A DNA stretch of 64,000 nt from Mesorhizobium sp. 65-26 (GCA_001899205.1 MKVL01000025.1:124001-188000), one strand, 5' to 3'; positions 9,677 through 19,000 are shown, counted from the stretch's first letter. Program-made: numbers and translations. Notes: a model not told the origin generated them from the sequence alone.

Positions 9677-9787
9677 ATGCTGCCCATTTTGAATGACCCC
9701 CAAACCCCATGAAAGCCAATATTCAATAGGTGCTAAATTTCAGTTTACCCACGATCAAGTAAACGGCCTGCGGCAATTTCGCAATGT

Positions 9788-11128
9788 CTAGGATATTCCT
9801 TGCGGGCTCTGTTCCATCGTCGGAGTTCTGCATGAGCGATTTATCGCGAAGCGTGTAAAGCCTATATAGATCAGGGTCTGAAGGCTCCAGGCGATCGTCC
9901 GCGCGATGACCATGCCTAAGGCGCCGTAATCCTGCAGAAACCATGTGCCGATGATGAAGGTGGCAGCCCAGCCGCCGGTGATCGAAAGGCCGGCCCACAT
10001 GTATCCGGAGGATACCGGAACCTGCCCCAGTGGAAGCGCCCCCGCAATCATTGCGGAAGCGAATACGACGATCATGAAAAGTGGCCAGTGCTGCGCGGGA
10101 TCGAGTTTGAACAGCACCAGAAACCAGTCGCCGAACAGCATCATCACCGTGACGAAGCAGATGGCTATGACCAGGTTGGTGCCGATGCTCATGGCCAGCA
10201 TCGAAAGCACGCGACGCCGATTGGCTTCGCCGAACCCTGTAGAAAGCATCGGAATCGTTACCTGCACCACAATCTGTGGCGCGAACAGCAACAGCGTTTC
10301 GAGCTGCATGGCGATGAAATAGAGGCCGACCTGCTGAAGGCCGCCCGGATTGCCGACCACGATCGTCGTGCAGATCCAGTTGACGGGCTCATACAGCAGG
10401 CTCGCCAGCAGGGCCGGGATTGCATAGCGCGTGATCAGCGGCCACTGCGACAGCGCCCCCCGGAACGCCAGCGGAACGCCGCGCGCTTTCAGCGCCTGAG
10501 CCACAGCAGGGGCGGTAATCAGGCAACCAGCTAAATATGCGCATCCGAGCGCGATAAAGCTGCCTGTGAGACCCTGGAGATACAGGCCGACCGGCACTGA
10601 CGCGATCATCAAGCCACCGATGATCATGTTCAGGCGCGCGATCGTCTTGAACCGCTGGAGGCCGTTGAGGATGGCGACCTGAACGACGTTGAGCGCGCTG
10701 ACGAGGATGATCGGCGAGATGATTCTGAGATAGAACGCGAGTTCAGGCTGCTTCAGCAGGTGATCGGCTATCTCGTCGGAAAAATAGAAGATCGCGAGCC
10801 CTATGAGGGCACTGGAGACGGTTGCCAGAAGCAACGCCATGCCGACCAGGCGTCCAGCCGTGCCGGGGTCGCTTGTGGCATAGGCTGCCACGTTGCGGGT
10901 CGCCATGAGGCTGACGCCCGTGGACGCAAGGAAGCTGGCCGATACCAGCGTGCCGTAGGTGACACCGAACTTGCCGACGGCTTCGATGCCGAACCAATGC
11001 GAAATCAGGATGGTGGTGATCATCGGCGTAAGGCGAACGGCGACTGTGCCGAGAATCGACCAGATCAGACCGAAGCTGAAGACGCGCAGGTCCGCCGACT
11101 GGCCAAGCAATGTCCTGAGGGACCGCAT
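9788..11128 (-). CDS. Wzx-type oligosaccharide flippase (MATE/MVF superfamily)
   Basis: A 446-residue integral membrane protein with about 12 to 14 hydrophobic helices. The first is near GLIWSILGTVAVRLTPMIT and is followed by SHWFGIEAVGKFGVTYG and ASTGVSLMATRNVAAY, a pattern typical of polysaccharide flippases. The role would be to move the undecaprenyl-linked repeat unit across the inner membrane. No Wzy-type polymerase was recognised in the window; it may lie upstream of base 1. A gap of 247 bases to the co-polymerase gene contains no convincing ORF or terminator. Confidence 0.85.
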   Translation of the reverse strand: MRSLRTLLGQSADLRVFSFGLIWSILGTVAVRLTPMITTILISHWFGIEAVGKFGVTYGTLVSASFLASTGVSLMATRNVAAYATSDPGTAGRLVGMALLLATVSSALIGLAIFYFSDEIADHLLKQPELAFYLRIISPIILVSALNVVQVAILNGLQRFKTIARLNMIIGGLMIASVPVGLYLQGLTGSFIALGCAYLAGCLITAPAVAQALKARGVPLAFRGALSQWPLITRYAIPALLASLLYEPVNWICTTIVVGNPGGLQQVGLYFIAMQLETLLLFAPQIVVQVTIPMLSTGFGEANRRRVLSMLAMSIGTNLVIAICFVTVMMLFGDWFLVLFKLDPAQHWPLFMIVVFASAMIAGALPLGQVPVSSGYMWAGLSITGGWAATFIIGTWFLQDYGALGMVIARTIAWSLQTLIYIGFTRFAINRSCRTPTMEQSPQGIS

Positions 11129-11375
11129 TAGAATCTCATTCCTGCAGAAGGCTTTCCAGCAGCCTGCATAACAGCAATGTATGAGTCTGCGATTACCGGG
11201 TGCTTCACCGGTTGGAAAGGTTAACGGTTTCGTCGACCATCGTTGAGGAGCCGAGAGGCAGTGGTGACCTGGGTCGCGCCGCGTCAGTCAAGCTGGCCCG
11301 GGGCGGGGATGCCCATGATCGTCCGCAATCCAGGACGGACCCGTCTCCTGTTACGACGGAACCGATGGCCGTGCC

Positions 11376-13301
11376 TCAGGCCACCTGACCGAGGCTCTTT
11401 TCAGCTTCCGCCGGGACGACTGAAACGGCGACCGCTCCATTGTTCGAGAGCGCCTCGGCCGCTTCCGCCTCGCGGTTATCCGCCTGTCCGCCACGGGCGA
11501 CCAGCACGATCTGGCGGGCCATGTTGGCGACGACCTGAGCCGGCAGGTTGTGTTCGCCGTCCAACTCGCCGACATTGACCACGACGTCATCGTACTCGGC
11601 GCAGATATCCCTGAGCATTGCGCTGAGCACCGGCTGCGAAACCTTGGCGACAGCAGCCGGGCGGCCCGCATTGAGCATGTGGAGATCACTGTCGTGGCGG
11701 ATGCGGACGGCGTCCAGCGGCGATGTCTCATCCAAGGCTATTTCGGCAAGACCCGGAAGCGTGGCAGAGGCGTCATTCGCAAAATCCAGGAGGATCACGG
11801 AGCGGTCGCGCGCGATCGCGCTGTGCGCCATGTCTCGCGCGGCGCGACGCGCAATCGCGGCATCGCCAAGCGTCGTGACCAGCACCATTCCACCCGTGGT
11901 CGGGCTGGTGCTCGTGACGGCTGCCGCTGGTGATGCTCTCTGGCTGCGCCCCAGAAGGCCAGTCACCAGATCCAGCAAGATCGCGGCCAGAATGCCCACG
12001 AAAAGCCCAAGCATCGCGCCGGCTGCCAGCAGCGGCATGCGGGGCGGGAAGGAGGGATTGTCGGGTACCGCGGCCGCTGCGATCACGCGTGCCGTCCGCG
12101 GGTTGAGGCCTTCCTGCTGCGCGGTTTCCTTCGCGCGCACCAGGAACGATTCATAGACAACCTTGATCGACTGGGCTTCTCGCTCCAGTTCCCGCAGCTT
12201 GATCAAATCCTTGTTGGTGGAGAAGGAAGTGTCGGTCGCCTGCTTCAGATCGTCATTGACCTTGTTCTGCGCGGCAACCGCTGCCTGATAGTCATCCCGG
12301 GCGGCCGAAACCAGTCGTTCGCTCTCGGTGCGCACCGCGGCTTCCGCTTGTGCAACCTCTTCCCTGGCGGCGATGTAGCGAGGGTGGCGGGGACCGAGCA
12401 CCTGCCCCGTATCGGCGAGACGCTGCTTGGCGTCCGCCAGCCGGATGCGCAATGTGCCCAGGGAACTGTCGGTATCCGCAGCGGACGCGCCGACGTCGCC
12501 GCGCGTCCGCAACGCATCCTGCATCACCTGCAGGCGAGCCTTGGCATCGTTGACGCGCGCAAGGGCCGCGGCCTGGCTCGCCGACAGGCTGGTGAGCTCA
12601 CGGTCGCCAAGAAGCTGTCCTTCCGAGGATGAGATGTTGTGCTCGCGTTTGAAGGCCTCGACCTTTTCTTCGGAGTCGTGCAGCTGCGTTTGCAGCTCCG
12701 CCAGGCGGCTGTTGATGGCGGTACTGACGTCGCGCACAGCCGCGGTAGCCGAGGACGTCTGGTCCTGCACGAAGGCGGCGGCGATCGCATTCGCCAGCCG
12801 GGCGGACTTGGTGGCGTTCTTCGTCGTCACGCCAATGTCGATAACGTAGGTGTTGTCACGGCGAGTGACCTCGGTGGCCTTGGCCAGCCCTTCCAGCGCG
12901 ACCTCGAAAGGGTCGCGGCCAGCGGCCGTCGGCGGAACGAATTCGGGATCGGTCGCGAGACCGGCCTCTTTCACGACGCGCCCGAGGACGGCTTCCGACT
13001 TGATCACCTCGATCTGGCTCTCGACGAGCGCCATGTCGGAGCCGAGCCCCTGCTGAACCACTTCGTTCTGCACGGCGCGCTGCTCGCGCGGATCGATCAG
13101 GATCCGGGCAACCGCGTTGTAGCGCGGCGAAATTGTGTGCAGCGCGAAGAAGGCCAGTGCAACGAAGACGATGATGCTGGCCAGCACAACCCACCAGCGC
13201 CTGACGAGAGTCTCGGCAAGGCCCATGATATCCACCGAGGAATCGATCTGGCGGCCAGGCTCGGGACCTCGGCTGGCCCTGTTGCCCGATAGGATGGCCA
13301 T
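11376..13301 (-). CDS. ExoP/Wzz-type polysaccharide co-polymerase with degenerate tyrosine-kinase domain
   Basis: The 641-residue protein controls chain length and export of the polysaccharide at the inner membrane. An N-terminal Wzz domain follows a membrane helix (WWVVLASIIVFVALAFFAL). Then come a long periplasmic coiled coil (about 170-400), a GNVR-type segment, a second membrane helix (LLAAGAMLGLFVGILAAILL) and a cytoplasmic BY-kinase-like domain. That domain keeps a Walker A'-like strand (RSVILLDFAND) but has no GxxGxGKS/T P-loop (GGMVLVTTLGDAAIARRAAR instead) and no C-terminal tyrosine cluster, so kinase activity is probably lost. Start: the frame opens at 13355, but ATG 13301 has GCGGAGC about nine bases upstream and is preferred. 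Confidence 0.88.
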   Translation of the reverse strand: MAILSGNRASRGPEPGRQIDSSVDIMGLAETLVRRWWVVLASIIVFVALAFFALHTISPRYNAVARILIDPREQRAVQNEVVQQGLGSDMALVESQIEVIKSEAVLGRVVKEAGLATDPEFVPPTAAGRDPFEVALEGLAKATEVTRRDNTYVIDIGVTTKNATKSARLANAIAAAFVQDQTSSATAAVRDVSTAINSRLAELQTQLHDSEEKVEAFKREHNISSSEGQLLGDRELTSLSASQAAALARVNDAKARLQVMQDALRTRGDVGASAADTDSSLGTLRIRLADAKQRLADTGQVLGPRHPRYIAAREEVAQAEAAVRTESERLVSAARDDYQAAVAAQNKVNDDLKQATDTSFSTNKDLIKLRELEREAQSIKVVYESFLVRAKETAQQEGLNPRTARVIAAAAVPDNPSFPPRMPLLAAGAMLGLFVGILAAILLDLVTGLLGRSQRASPAAAVTSTSPTTGGMVLVTTLGDAAIARRAARDMAHSAIARDRSVILLDFANDASATLPGLAEIALDETSPLDAVRIRHDSDLHMLNAGRPAAVAKVSQPVLSAMLRDICAEYDDVVVNVGELDGEHNLPAQVVANMARQIVLVARGGQADNREAEAAEALSNNGAVAVSVVPAEAEKSLGQVA

Positions 13302-13478
13302 ACTGGATGCTCCGCGAAAGATGAGGCGACGGACCGCCGAATTGTTAAGAAACAATGCGCAGATCGACTTAAAATCGAGTTAAGTACGGTAATGATCGGC
13401 CGAGTTGTGGCGATCCTGTGTCCAAGATGCCACCCGGCGGGACAGGCGGATCATCAACGTCCCTAAGCGCGCGGCAGC

Positions 13479-13835
13479 TTAGTCCGTCGTAGAGCGGCGG
13501 TACCCCCACATCAGGATCCAGGGCAGGAATACGCCCAAGGCTCCTGCCACCGCCTTGACCAGCATGTCGTCAAAGCGGGCATGACGTCCCGGCGCGACGA
13601 GTTGAAGGACTTCCAGCGCAACGGCAACGCCGACGATGAAGAACAGCGAGAGCGGAAACCGCTTGGGAAAGCCTATCCCCAAGGTTGCGCCGAGAAGGAA
13701 AAATGCCACTGCGCGGTCGAGCCCGGCGTGCCCGGTGTCCGGCCTGAATTCGATCGGACCCAGAGTGACCAGTATGATCCCGATCAGGACAACAACACTG
13801 GCGATACGTGAGGCTTTCGTCATGGATTTGCTCAT
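13479..13835 (-). CDS. VanZ-like small membrane protein
   Basis: A 118-residue protein with four hydrophobic helices and the VanZ-like pattern: helix 1 (ASVVVLIGIILVTLGPIEF), then GLDRAVAFFLLGATLG, a third helix ending EVLQLVAPGRHARFDDML, and a final helix before a basic tail. The ELxQ...PGR...DxL segment is characteristic. Family members occur with teicoplanin resistance and, in alphaproteobacteria, at the edges of EPS operons; their biochemical role is unclear. It lies 177 bases upstream of the co-polymerase on the same strand. ATG 13835 is used; a second ATG four codons in (13823) is possible. Confidence 0.8.
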   Translation of the reverse strand: MSKSMTKASRIASVVVLIGIILVTLGPIEFRPDTGHAGLDRAVAFFLLGATLGIGFPKRFPLSLFFIVGVAVALEVLQLVAPGRHARFDDMLVKAVAGALGVFLPWILMWGYRRSTTD

Positions 13836-14163
13836 AGATCATCCGCCGGGCGGCGCGCAATGACGGGAACGCCCCGGCGGAACCGGCAAAGCACTTACAA
13901 TGCGGCGAAGATGCGTCGCGCTAGCCGAATTGCGCCTGCGAGCGGCGCACAGGTCATGCCGCTTTAGTCGCGGATCCCGGTGCAAGGCGGTTTCGGCGAA
14001 GTTTCATCGCAATTTCAGCCGTCCGTCCGGCGCAGCGGTTTGTTGTCTGGGACTGGCATCTGGGATGCCTGGCCATCATAGATCCAGAACTGCTTGTCTG
14101 CGGATTGCATTCCGAAGCACGGAGGGTCTCTGAAGAGCTCAACGATCCCGGGTAAGCCCGCCG
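13836..14163. other. Intergenic stretch between EPS locus and TetR operon
   Basis: About 330 bases, lower in GC than the neighbours. I see no RNA gene, terminator with a T tract or mobile element. The only coding candidate is a 50-codon minus-strand frame, listed separately, that begins on the TetR stop codon. The part near 13880-14010 shows nothing I can name. Confidence 0.5.
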
Positions 14164-14167
14164 TCAT
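14015..14167 (-). CDS. Possible small ORF coupled to the TetR gene
   Basis: A 50-codon frame whose ATG overlaps the TetR stop as ATGA. The predicted peptide starts MTAGLPGIVELF and ends with DKQFWIYDG and PVPDNKPLRRTDG. Its composition (aromatics, acidic residues, few Arg runs) looks more protein-like than the usual shadow frames here. I recognise no family. The overlap alone is weak evidence, because any frame in this register ends or starts there by chance. It could instead be untranslated 3' sequence. Confidence 0.2.
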   Translation of the reverse strand: MTAGLPGIVELFRDPPCFGMQSADKQFWIYDGQASQMPVPDNKPLRRTDG

Positions 14168-14823
14168 GGCGAGGGCTTCGCGGGTCCCTTCAGCCCATAG
14201 GTGATGAACTTCATATAGGTGTCGGTGATCCAGTTCGGGATCGGCTTGATGCCGTCCTTGTCCTTGGCGTAGCGCAGCGCCAGGTAGGAGCGCGCCGAAA
14301 GCAGCATGTACACGATCACCTCGAGTTCGCGCTCCTCGTAGCCAGGATATTCGCCGCGCGCCCAATCGCGCTGCAGGCTGGCAAGATAGCCGGCGACCAC
14401 GAGCTGGAAATGCGCCTCGTGCCCCTTCGGCGCAAGCTGCTCGGCTTCGTTCAGTATGCGCAGGAAGTCGGGATTCTGAACGATGAAGTCGAAGAAGGCC
14501 ATGAAGCCTTTCCGCTCCCGCTCCGAGGCGTCGACGACGCCGCGCGTGCGCTCCTTGATGAAGGCCAGCATCTCGGCGCCGAGCCGCGGCAGCAACTGAT
14601 CGAACAGATCCTGCCGGTTCTCGAAATAGCTGTAGAAAGTGCCCTGGGCGACGCCGGCGCGTTCGGTGATGCGCGAGATGCTGGCATCGACATAGCCATG
14701 CTCGCCGACGATCTCGGAGGCGGCATGCAGCAGCGCGTTGAATTTGGCCTCCGCGTTCTCCTCGCGCTTGGGCTTGCGGCCGCGCGCCCGTCTCACCACC
14801 ACTGCCTGTTCCTTTCCCGTCAT
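14164..14823 (-). CDS. TetR/AcrR-family transcriptional regulator
   Basis: A 219-residue regulator. After a basic leader (RRARGRKPKREE), the N-terminal helix-turn-helix reads ISRITERAGVAQGTFYSYF (about 50-68), and a helical ligand-binding domain fills the rest. TetR proteins usually repress until a small ligand, often an acyl-CoA in catabolic operons, binds the C-terminal domain. It sits 88 bases below the MmgE/PrpD gene in the same direction, so it may be the last gene of that operon. No copy of the 18-bp inverted repeat found at 23864 and 24061 was seen just upstream of it. It is the natural candidate to bind those repeats and so control both divergent operons; that link is inference. Confidence 0.9.
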   Translation of the reverse strand: MTGKEQAVVVRRARGRKPKREENAEAKFNALLHAASEIVGEHGYVDASISRITERAGVAQGTFYSYFENRQDLFDQLLPRLGAEMLAFIKERTRGVVDASERERKGFMAFFDFIVQNPDFLRILNEAEQLAPKGHEAHFQLVVAGYLASLQRDWARGEYPGYEERELEVIVYMLLSARSYLALRYAKDKDGIKPIPNWITDTYMKFITYGLKGPAKPSP

Positions 14824-14911
14824 GCTTTCCTCGGCTGGTCGGCTCGCGATCCCGGTTGGGGACGAAGCTTAGCAGCTTCCGCTGATTCGCGGCGACACCG
14901 GCCGTTGTTGC

Positions 14912-16276
14912 TCACGCCGGCCGTGGGCAGAGCGCAAAGGCCGCGAGGACCTGGTCCACGCCCGTGCCATGCGGGCCGAAGGCGAAATCCTCGATCAGAT
15001 CGTAGGCCTTCGCCGGAACGTCCTGTTCGGCCCCGATGCGCCGCACCAGCCGCGAGACCGTGGCGCGGTCATAGTTGAAATTCTCCGTCGTCATGACCTG
15101 CTCGACGCCGAGCCGTCCGCCATCGGCGAGTTCGGCTTCGATGGTGCAGCAGAGCCGGGCGACGCCCTCGTCGGGCACCAGTTCGACGCGCGACATCAGC
15201 GCGTTCACGTCGCCGTCGTCATAGGTCGTCATCATCTTCAGCGTCGGCTCGCCGCGCACCAGCGTCAGCGCGATGCAGAAGGGGATGCTCATCAGCGTGC
15301 CGGACACGGTATGGAACGGCCCGGTCGAATCCATGCCGGCATAGCCTGTCTCCAGCGGGTTCATGCGCACGCTGATCCGTGCGAAATCCCGCCCGGCTGC
15401 CTTCTCCTTCAGTGCCAGCGCGGCGATCACCGGCGTCTGGTTGAAGGCGCAGACCGGGTAGGGCTTGAACGTCACGCGCCGCGTCGCCCATTCCCGGCCG
15501 AGACGGCCGGCCAGATCGTCCACGTCGCAATCGCTGCCGGCGAAGGCACGCGCGAAGCCGAAGCGCCCCTCCAGCGAGTGCGGCGCCGAGACGGCGCCAT
15601 TGGCGGCAAGCAGCGCGGCGGTCAGTCCCGTCGAGCCGGCGACGCCGACCTGGTAGCGCCATTCGTCGGTGCCCTCGGAGAAGCTCTGCAATATGCCGCC
15701 GGTGAAGGAGGCGGCACAGTCGATCGCGACTGCCGTTGTAGCGGCGTCGAGGCCCATCAGCCTGGCGCTGGCCGCCGCCGCCGCGATGGTGCCGTAGAGC
15801 GGAGACGAGCGCAGGCCGCGCGGCGTGGTGATCGGCGAATAGGCCTTCTCCAGCAGTCCGCCCGCCTCATAGCCGGCGACGAGCGCCGGGATGAGGCGCT
15901 CGACGGGCAGGCGCTTCGCCTCGAGCAGCGCGGTCAGCAGCGGGATCATGATGGCGCCCATATGCGCCGCGCCGCAGGTGTCTTCCTGCGCCCGGCCATG
16001 GAACAGGGCGGAATTGGCGAGCGCGGCGCCGGCTACGGCTGCCTTGCGTCCGTCACCCAGCAGCGTCGCCCCGTCGGGGCGCTCGCCATCGAAGCCGAGC
16101 GCGGCCCGGCGGGCGACGCCGGCGTAAGGTGTCGAATGGCTGCCGAGCCCGATGCCGTAGCCGTTGAGCAGGCAGATGCGCGCCTTCTCCACGATTTCGG
16201 CGGGCAGGGTTTCCATTGACAGGCCGGCGACGAAAGCGCCCATGCGTTGCGAAAGGGTCGCGGTCTCGTTGCTCAT
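14912..16276 (-). CDS. MmgE/PrpD-family protein
   Basis: A 454-residue member of the MmgE/PrpD superfamily, which includes 2-methylcitrate dehydratase, cis-aconitate decarboxylase and iminodisuccinate epimerase. Seen: an N-terminal helical segment with CLLNGYGIGLGSHSTPYAG, the FHGRAQEDTCGAAHMGA region, and a C-terminal lid domain after RVTFKPYPVCAFNQTPV (KPYPxC is typical). The reaction cannot be assigned. In this operon, with CoA ligase, dehydrogenase and hydratase genes, a hydro-lyase or decarboxylase acting on a branched or dicarboxylic intermediate is plausible. The ATG overlaps the stop of the ligase gene as ATGA. A second, different family member lies at 36710-38038. Confidence 0.85.
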   Translation of the reverse strand: MSNETATLSQRMGAFVAGLSMETLPAEIVEKARICLLNGYGIGLGSHSTPYAGVARRAALGFDGERPDGATLLGDGRKAAVAGAALANSALFHGRAQEDTCGAAHMGAIMIPLLTALLEAKRLPVERLIPALVAGYEAGGLLEKAYSPITTPRGLRSSPLYGTIAAAAASARLMGLDAATTAVAIDCAASFTGGILQSFSEGTDEWRYQVGVAGSTGLTAALLAANGAVSAPHSLEGRFGFARAFAGSDCDVDDLAGRLGREWATRRVTFKPYPVCAFNQTPVIAALALKEKAAGRDFARISVRMNPLETGYAGMDSTGPFHTVSGTLMSIPFCIALTLVRGEPTLKMMTTYDDGDVNALMSRVELVPDEGVARLCCTIEAELADGGRLGVEQVMTTENFNYDRATVSRLVRRIGAEQDVPAKAYDLIEDFAFGPHGTGVDQVLAAFALCPRPA

Positions 16277-17784
16277 GGCGTCACCTGGCTGTCATTGGCG
16301 ATCTCGTCGCGCAGCACGCGTTTCAGCACCTTCCCGGAGGGGTTTCTGGGCAGCGTGTCGCGGAAGAAGACCCGGCTTGGCACCTTGAAGCTCGCCAGCG
16401 CGGCGCGGCAGCGGGACTGGACGTCCTCGGCCGACAGCGCCTGCCCGGGCTTGACGACCACGATGGCCGCCGGGCGCTCGCCCCATTTCGGGTCCGGGAT
16501 GCCGATGACGGCGCATTCGGCCACCTCCGGCATCTGGTAGATGACCCGCTCGATCTCGGAGGACGCGATGTTCTCGCCGCCGGAGATGATCATGTCCTTC
16601 TTGCGGTCGGTGATGAACAGGAAGCCGTCCTCGTCGAGATAGCCGACGTCGCCACTTCGGAACCAGTCGCCGTAAAAGCTCTGTTCGGTCTTCTTCGGGT
16701 CGCGCCAGTAGCCCTTGGTCACTTTCGGCCCGCGCAGGCAGATCTCGCCCTCGGTCGCGGCTGGCAGCACCTTGCCCTCGTCGTCACGGATGGTGACCTC
16801 GACATGGGCGAGCGCGCGGCCGGTGGAGCCGATCTTCTCGATCTCTTTGCCGGCCTCCATCAGCGTATCGCCTGAGCAGGTCTCGGTCAGGCCGAAGCCG
16901 TCGATGAAGCGGGCGGCCTTGAACAGGCGGGTGAAGTCACGGATGCGGTTTTCGGGCGTCTTCTCGCCGCCGGCGATGCACCATTTGAACGACGAAAGGT
17001 CGTATGTCTCCGCCCCCTGCAACGCCAGCATCCGGCCCACCATCATCGGCGCGAACCAGGCGCAGGTGACACGCTCGGCCTCGATCAATGCCAGCGTTTC
17101 GGCCTCGTCGAACTGGCGCTGCACGATCAGCGTTCCGCCGACCCACAATATGGCGATGCCCGGCAGGTCGAACGCGCCGACGTGGTAGAGCGGGCCGACC
17201 GCGAGCAGCCGGTCGGCCGCCGTCATGCCGAGCGCGATCACGTGGTCCATGCACTTCCAGTAGAAGTTCTCGTAGCTGTGCATGACGCCCTTCGGCCTGT
17301 CCGTGGTGCCGGAGGTGTACATGAGCCGGAACAGATCCTCGGGCTTGCGAACTTGGGGCGCCGGCACCGCCAGGCCGGGCGACGCCAGCCTGCCGGAATC
17401 CGATTGAGCGGCCGCATCGACCAGCACGACATTGTCGATGCCGGCAACCGTCGCGGCGAATTCCTCGTCGGCGAGCAGGAGCCTGGCGCCGGCATGGGCG
17501 ACGATATAGCCGCACTCCTCGCCGGAGAGGCGGAAGTTCACCGGCAAGAACACGGCGCCCAGATAGCTGGTGGCGAAGGTGATCTCCAGGAAGGCGGCGC
17601 TGTTCTTCATGAACACCGCCACGATGTCGCCGGGGCCGATGCCTTTCGAGGCCAGGAAGGCGGCGGCGCGCGCGATGCGCTGGTCGAGCGCTGCATAGCT
17701 TACGCGCTGATCGGCGTAGATCAGCGCCGGTCGGTCGGGTTGCCGCAGCGCGTGGGCGTGAATGAACGAACTCAGATTGACCAC
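16273..17784 (-). CDS. Acyl-CoA synthetase (AMP-forming)
   Basis: A 503-residue ANL-family ligase that activates a carboxylic acid with ATP and CoA. Motifs: the AMP-binding loop TSGTTDRPKGVM (Asp where Gly is usual), the A5-type GLTETCSGD, YRSGD-like WFRSGDVGYLDEDGF, and the C-terminal PRNPSGKVLKRVLRDE with the catalytic Lys. Substrate unknown. The start is a GTG (17784) with an excellent ribosome site (AGGGAGGA) a few bases upstream. It lies 40 bases below the acyl-CoA dehydrogenase and overlaps the MmgE/PrpD gene, so all are one operon. It probably provides the CoA thioester used by the dehydrogenase and hydratase of the same operon. Confidence 0.88.
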   Translation of the reverse strand: MVNLSSFIHAHALRQPDRPALIYADQRVSYAALDQRIARAAAFLASKGIGPGDIVAVFMKNSAAFLEITFATSYLGAVFLPVNFRLSGEECGYIVAHAGARLLLADEEFAATVAGIDNVVLVDAAAQSDSGRLASPGLAVPAPQVRKPEDLFRLMYTSGTTDRPKGVMHSYENFYWKCMDHVIALGMTAADRLLAVGPLYHVGAFDLPGIAILWVGGTLIVQRQFDEAETLALIEAERVTCAWFAPMMVGRMLALQGAETYDLSSFKWCIAGGEKTPENRIRDFTRLFKAARFIDGFGLTETCSGDTLMEAGKEIEKIGSTGRALAHVEVTIRDDEGKVLPAATEGEICLRGPKVTKGYWRDPKKTEQSFYGDWFRSGDVGYLDEDGFLFITDRKKDMIISGGENIASSEIERVIYQMPEVAECAVIGIPDPKWGERPAAIVVVKPGQALSAEDVQSRCRAALASFKVPSRVFFRDTLPRNPSGKVLKRVLRDEIANDSQVTP

Positions 17785-17824
17785 ATGTTCCTCCCTGCGG
17801 CCGCGCGACGTTTGGCCGGATCCC

Positions 17825-19000
17825 CTAGTAGGAGCGCACCATGCCGAGTTGATGCACCGCGAGATAGTTCAGGATCATCTCCTCCGAGACAGGCGCGAAG
17901 CGGAAGAGGCGGCAATCGCGCCACAACCTTTCGACATGGAATTCCTTGGCATAGCCCATGCCGCCCATGGTCTGCATGGCGTGTTCCGTGGCGGCCGAGC
18001 AGGCCTGTGCGGCGATGAGCTTGGCGATGTTCGACTGCGTGCCGAACGGCCTGCCGAGGTCGAACAGGGTCGCCGCCTGCCGGTTCATCAGCCGCGCGCA
18101 TTCCATCTCGGCATAGGCCTGCGCCAGCGGAAACTGCAATCCCTGGTAGGACGCGATCGGCTTGCCGCCGAACACCTTGCGCTCGCGCGCATAGTCGCTG
18201 GCCAGCCTGATCGCGAGGTCGATCGTGCCGACGAGCCCGGCCGTGGTGGCGATGCGCTCGGCATTGAGAACGTCGAGCAGTTCCGGCCAGCCCTTGTGCA
18301 GCGTGCCGATCAACTCGTCGCCCTCGATGCGAACATCCTCGAAGAACACGGAAGACGACGCGAGCGTGTTGGTGCCCAGCTTGTCGATCCGGGAATGACT
18401 GATGCCCGCGCGATCCGTGTCGATCAGGAACATCGAGATGCCGTCGCTGCGGCGCTCGGCCTCGCCGTATTTCATGGTCCGGGCGACCACCAGCATCTTG
18501 CCGCTTTCCGGCACGTTGGTGATCCAGATCTTCTGGCCGTTCAGGCGGAAACCGTTGCCGTCGGGGGCGGCATAGGCGCGCATTTCCAGCGTGTTCGAGC
18601 CGGCGTCCGGCTCGGTCAGCGCCATGCAGAACTGGAGGTCGCCGGAGATCAGCTTTGGCAGCAGTTCCGCCTTCATCCGCTCGGTGCCGTATTTGGAAAT
18701 GGCCACGCCGCCGAAGATCGGATTGCACATGAAGAGCTGACCTACGGTCGAACCGGCGCCGCTGGCCGCGAGCGTCTCGATGATGAGCGCCATGTCGAAC
18801 GCGCCGCGCCCCGAGCCGCCATGTTCCTCCGGCAGCGCCACGCCGCACAGGCCGGCGTCGCATATGGCCTTCCAGGCCTCCGCCGGGAATTCCTTGCGGC
18901 TGTCCTTGTCGCGCCAGTAGTCGAGGCCGAAATCGGCGCCCACCCGGCGCGCCGTTTCGACGATCATGTTCTGGTCTTCGGTGAGTTCGACGGTCATCAT
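17825..19000 (-). CDS. Acyl-CoA dehydrogenase
   Basis: A 391-residue FAD enzyme introducing an alpha-beta double bond in an acyl-CoA. Family segments: GLCGVALPEEHGGSGRG, MALTEPDAGSN, KIWITNVPESG, YARERKVFGGKPIASYQGLQ and MQTMGGMGYAKEF. The usual C-terminal catalytic Glu (EGT/EGA position) is not there: the sequence reads RFAPVSEEM. A Glu in LNAERIATT (residue 248) lines up with the base used by isovaleryl- and long-chain acyl-CoA dehydrogenases and is the likely substitute. Two consecutive ATGs (19000, 18997) could start the protein. Close to E2 upstream (10 bases). Substrate unknown; a branched or bulky acyl-CoA fits the alternative base position, as inference. Confidence 0.88.
   Translation of the reverse strand: MMTVELTEDQNMIVETARRVGADFGLDYWRDKDSRKEFPAEAWKAICDAGLCGVALPEEHGGSGRGAFDMALIIETLAASGAGSTVGQLFMCNPIFGGVAISKYGTERMKAELLPKLISGDLQFCMALTEPDAGSNTLEMRAYAAPDGNGFRLNGQKIWITNVPESGKMLVVARTMKYGEAERRSDGISMFLIDTDRAGISHSRIDKLGTNTLASSSVFFEDVRIEGDELIGTLHKGWPELLDVLNAERIATTAGLVGTIDLAIRLASDYARERKVFGGKPIASYQGLQFPLAQAYAEMECARLMNRQAATLFDLGRPFGTQSNIAKLIAAQACSAATEHAMQTMGGMGYAKEFHVERLWRDCRLFRFAPVSEEMILNYLAVHQLGMVRSY

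Noticed and set aside
13367-13385. Six-base inverted repeat ACTTAA / TTAAGT upstream of the co-polymerase gene
   Set aside because: Too short and isolated to claim as an operator without a second copy.
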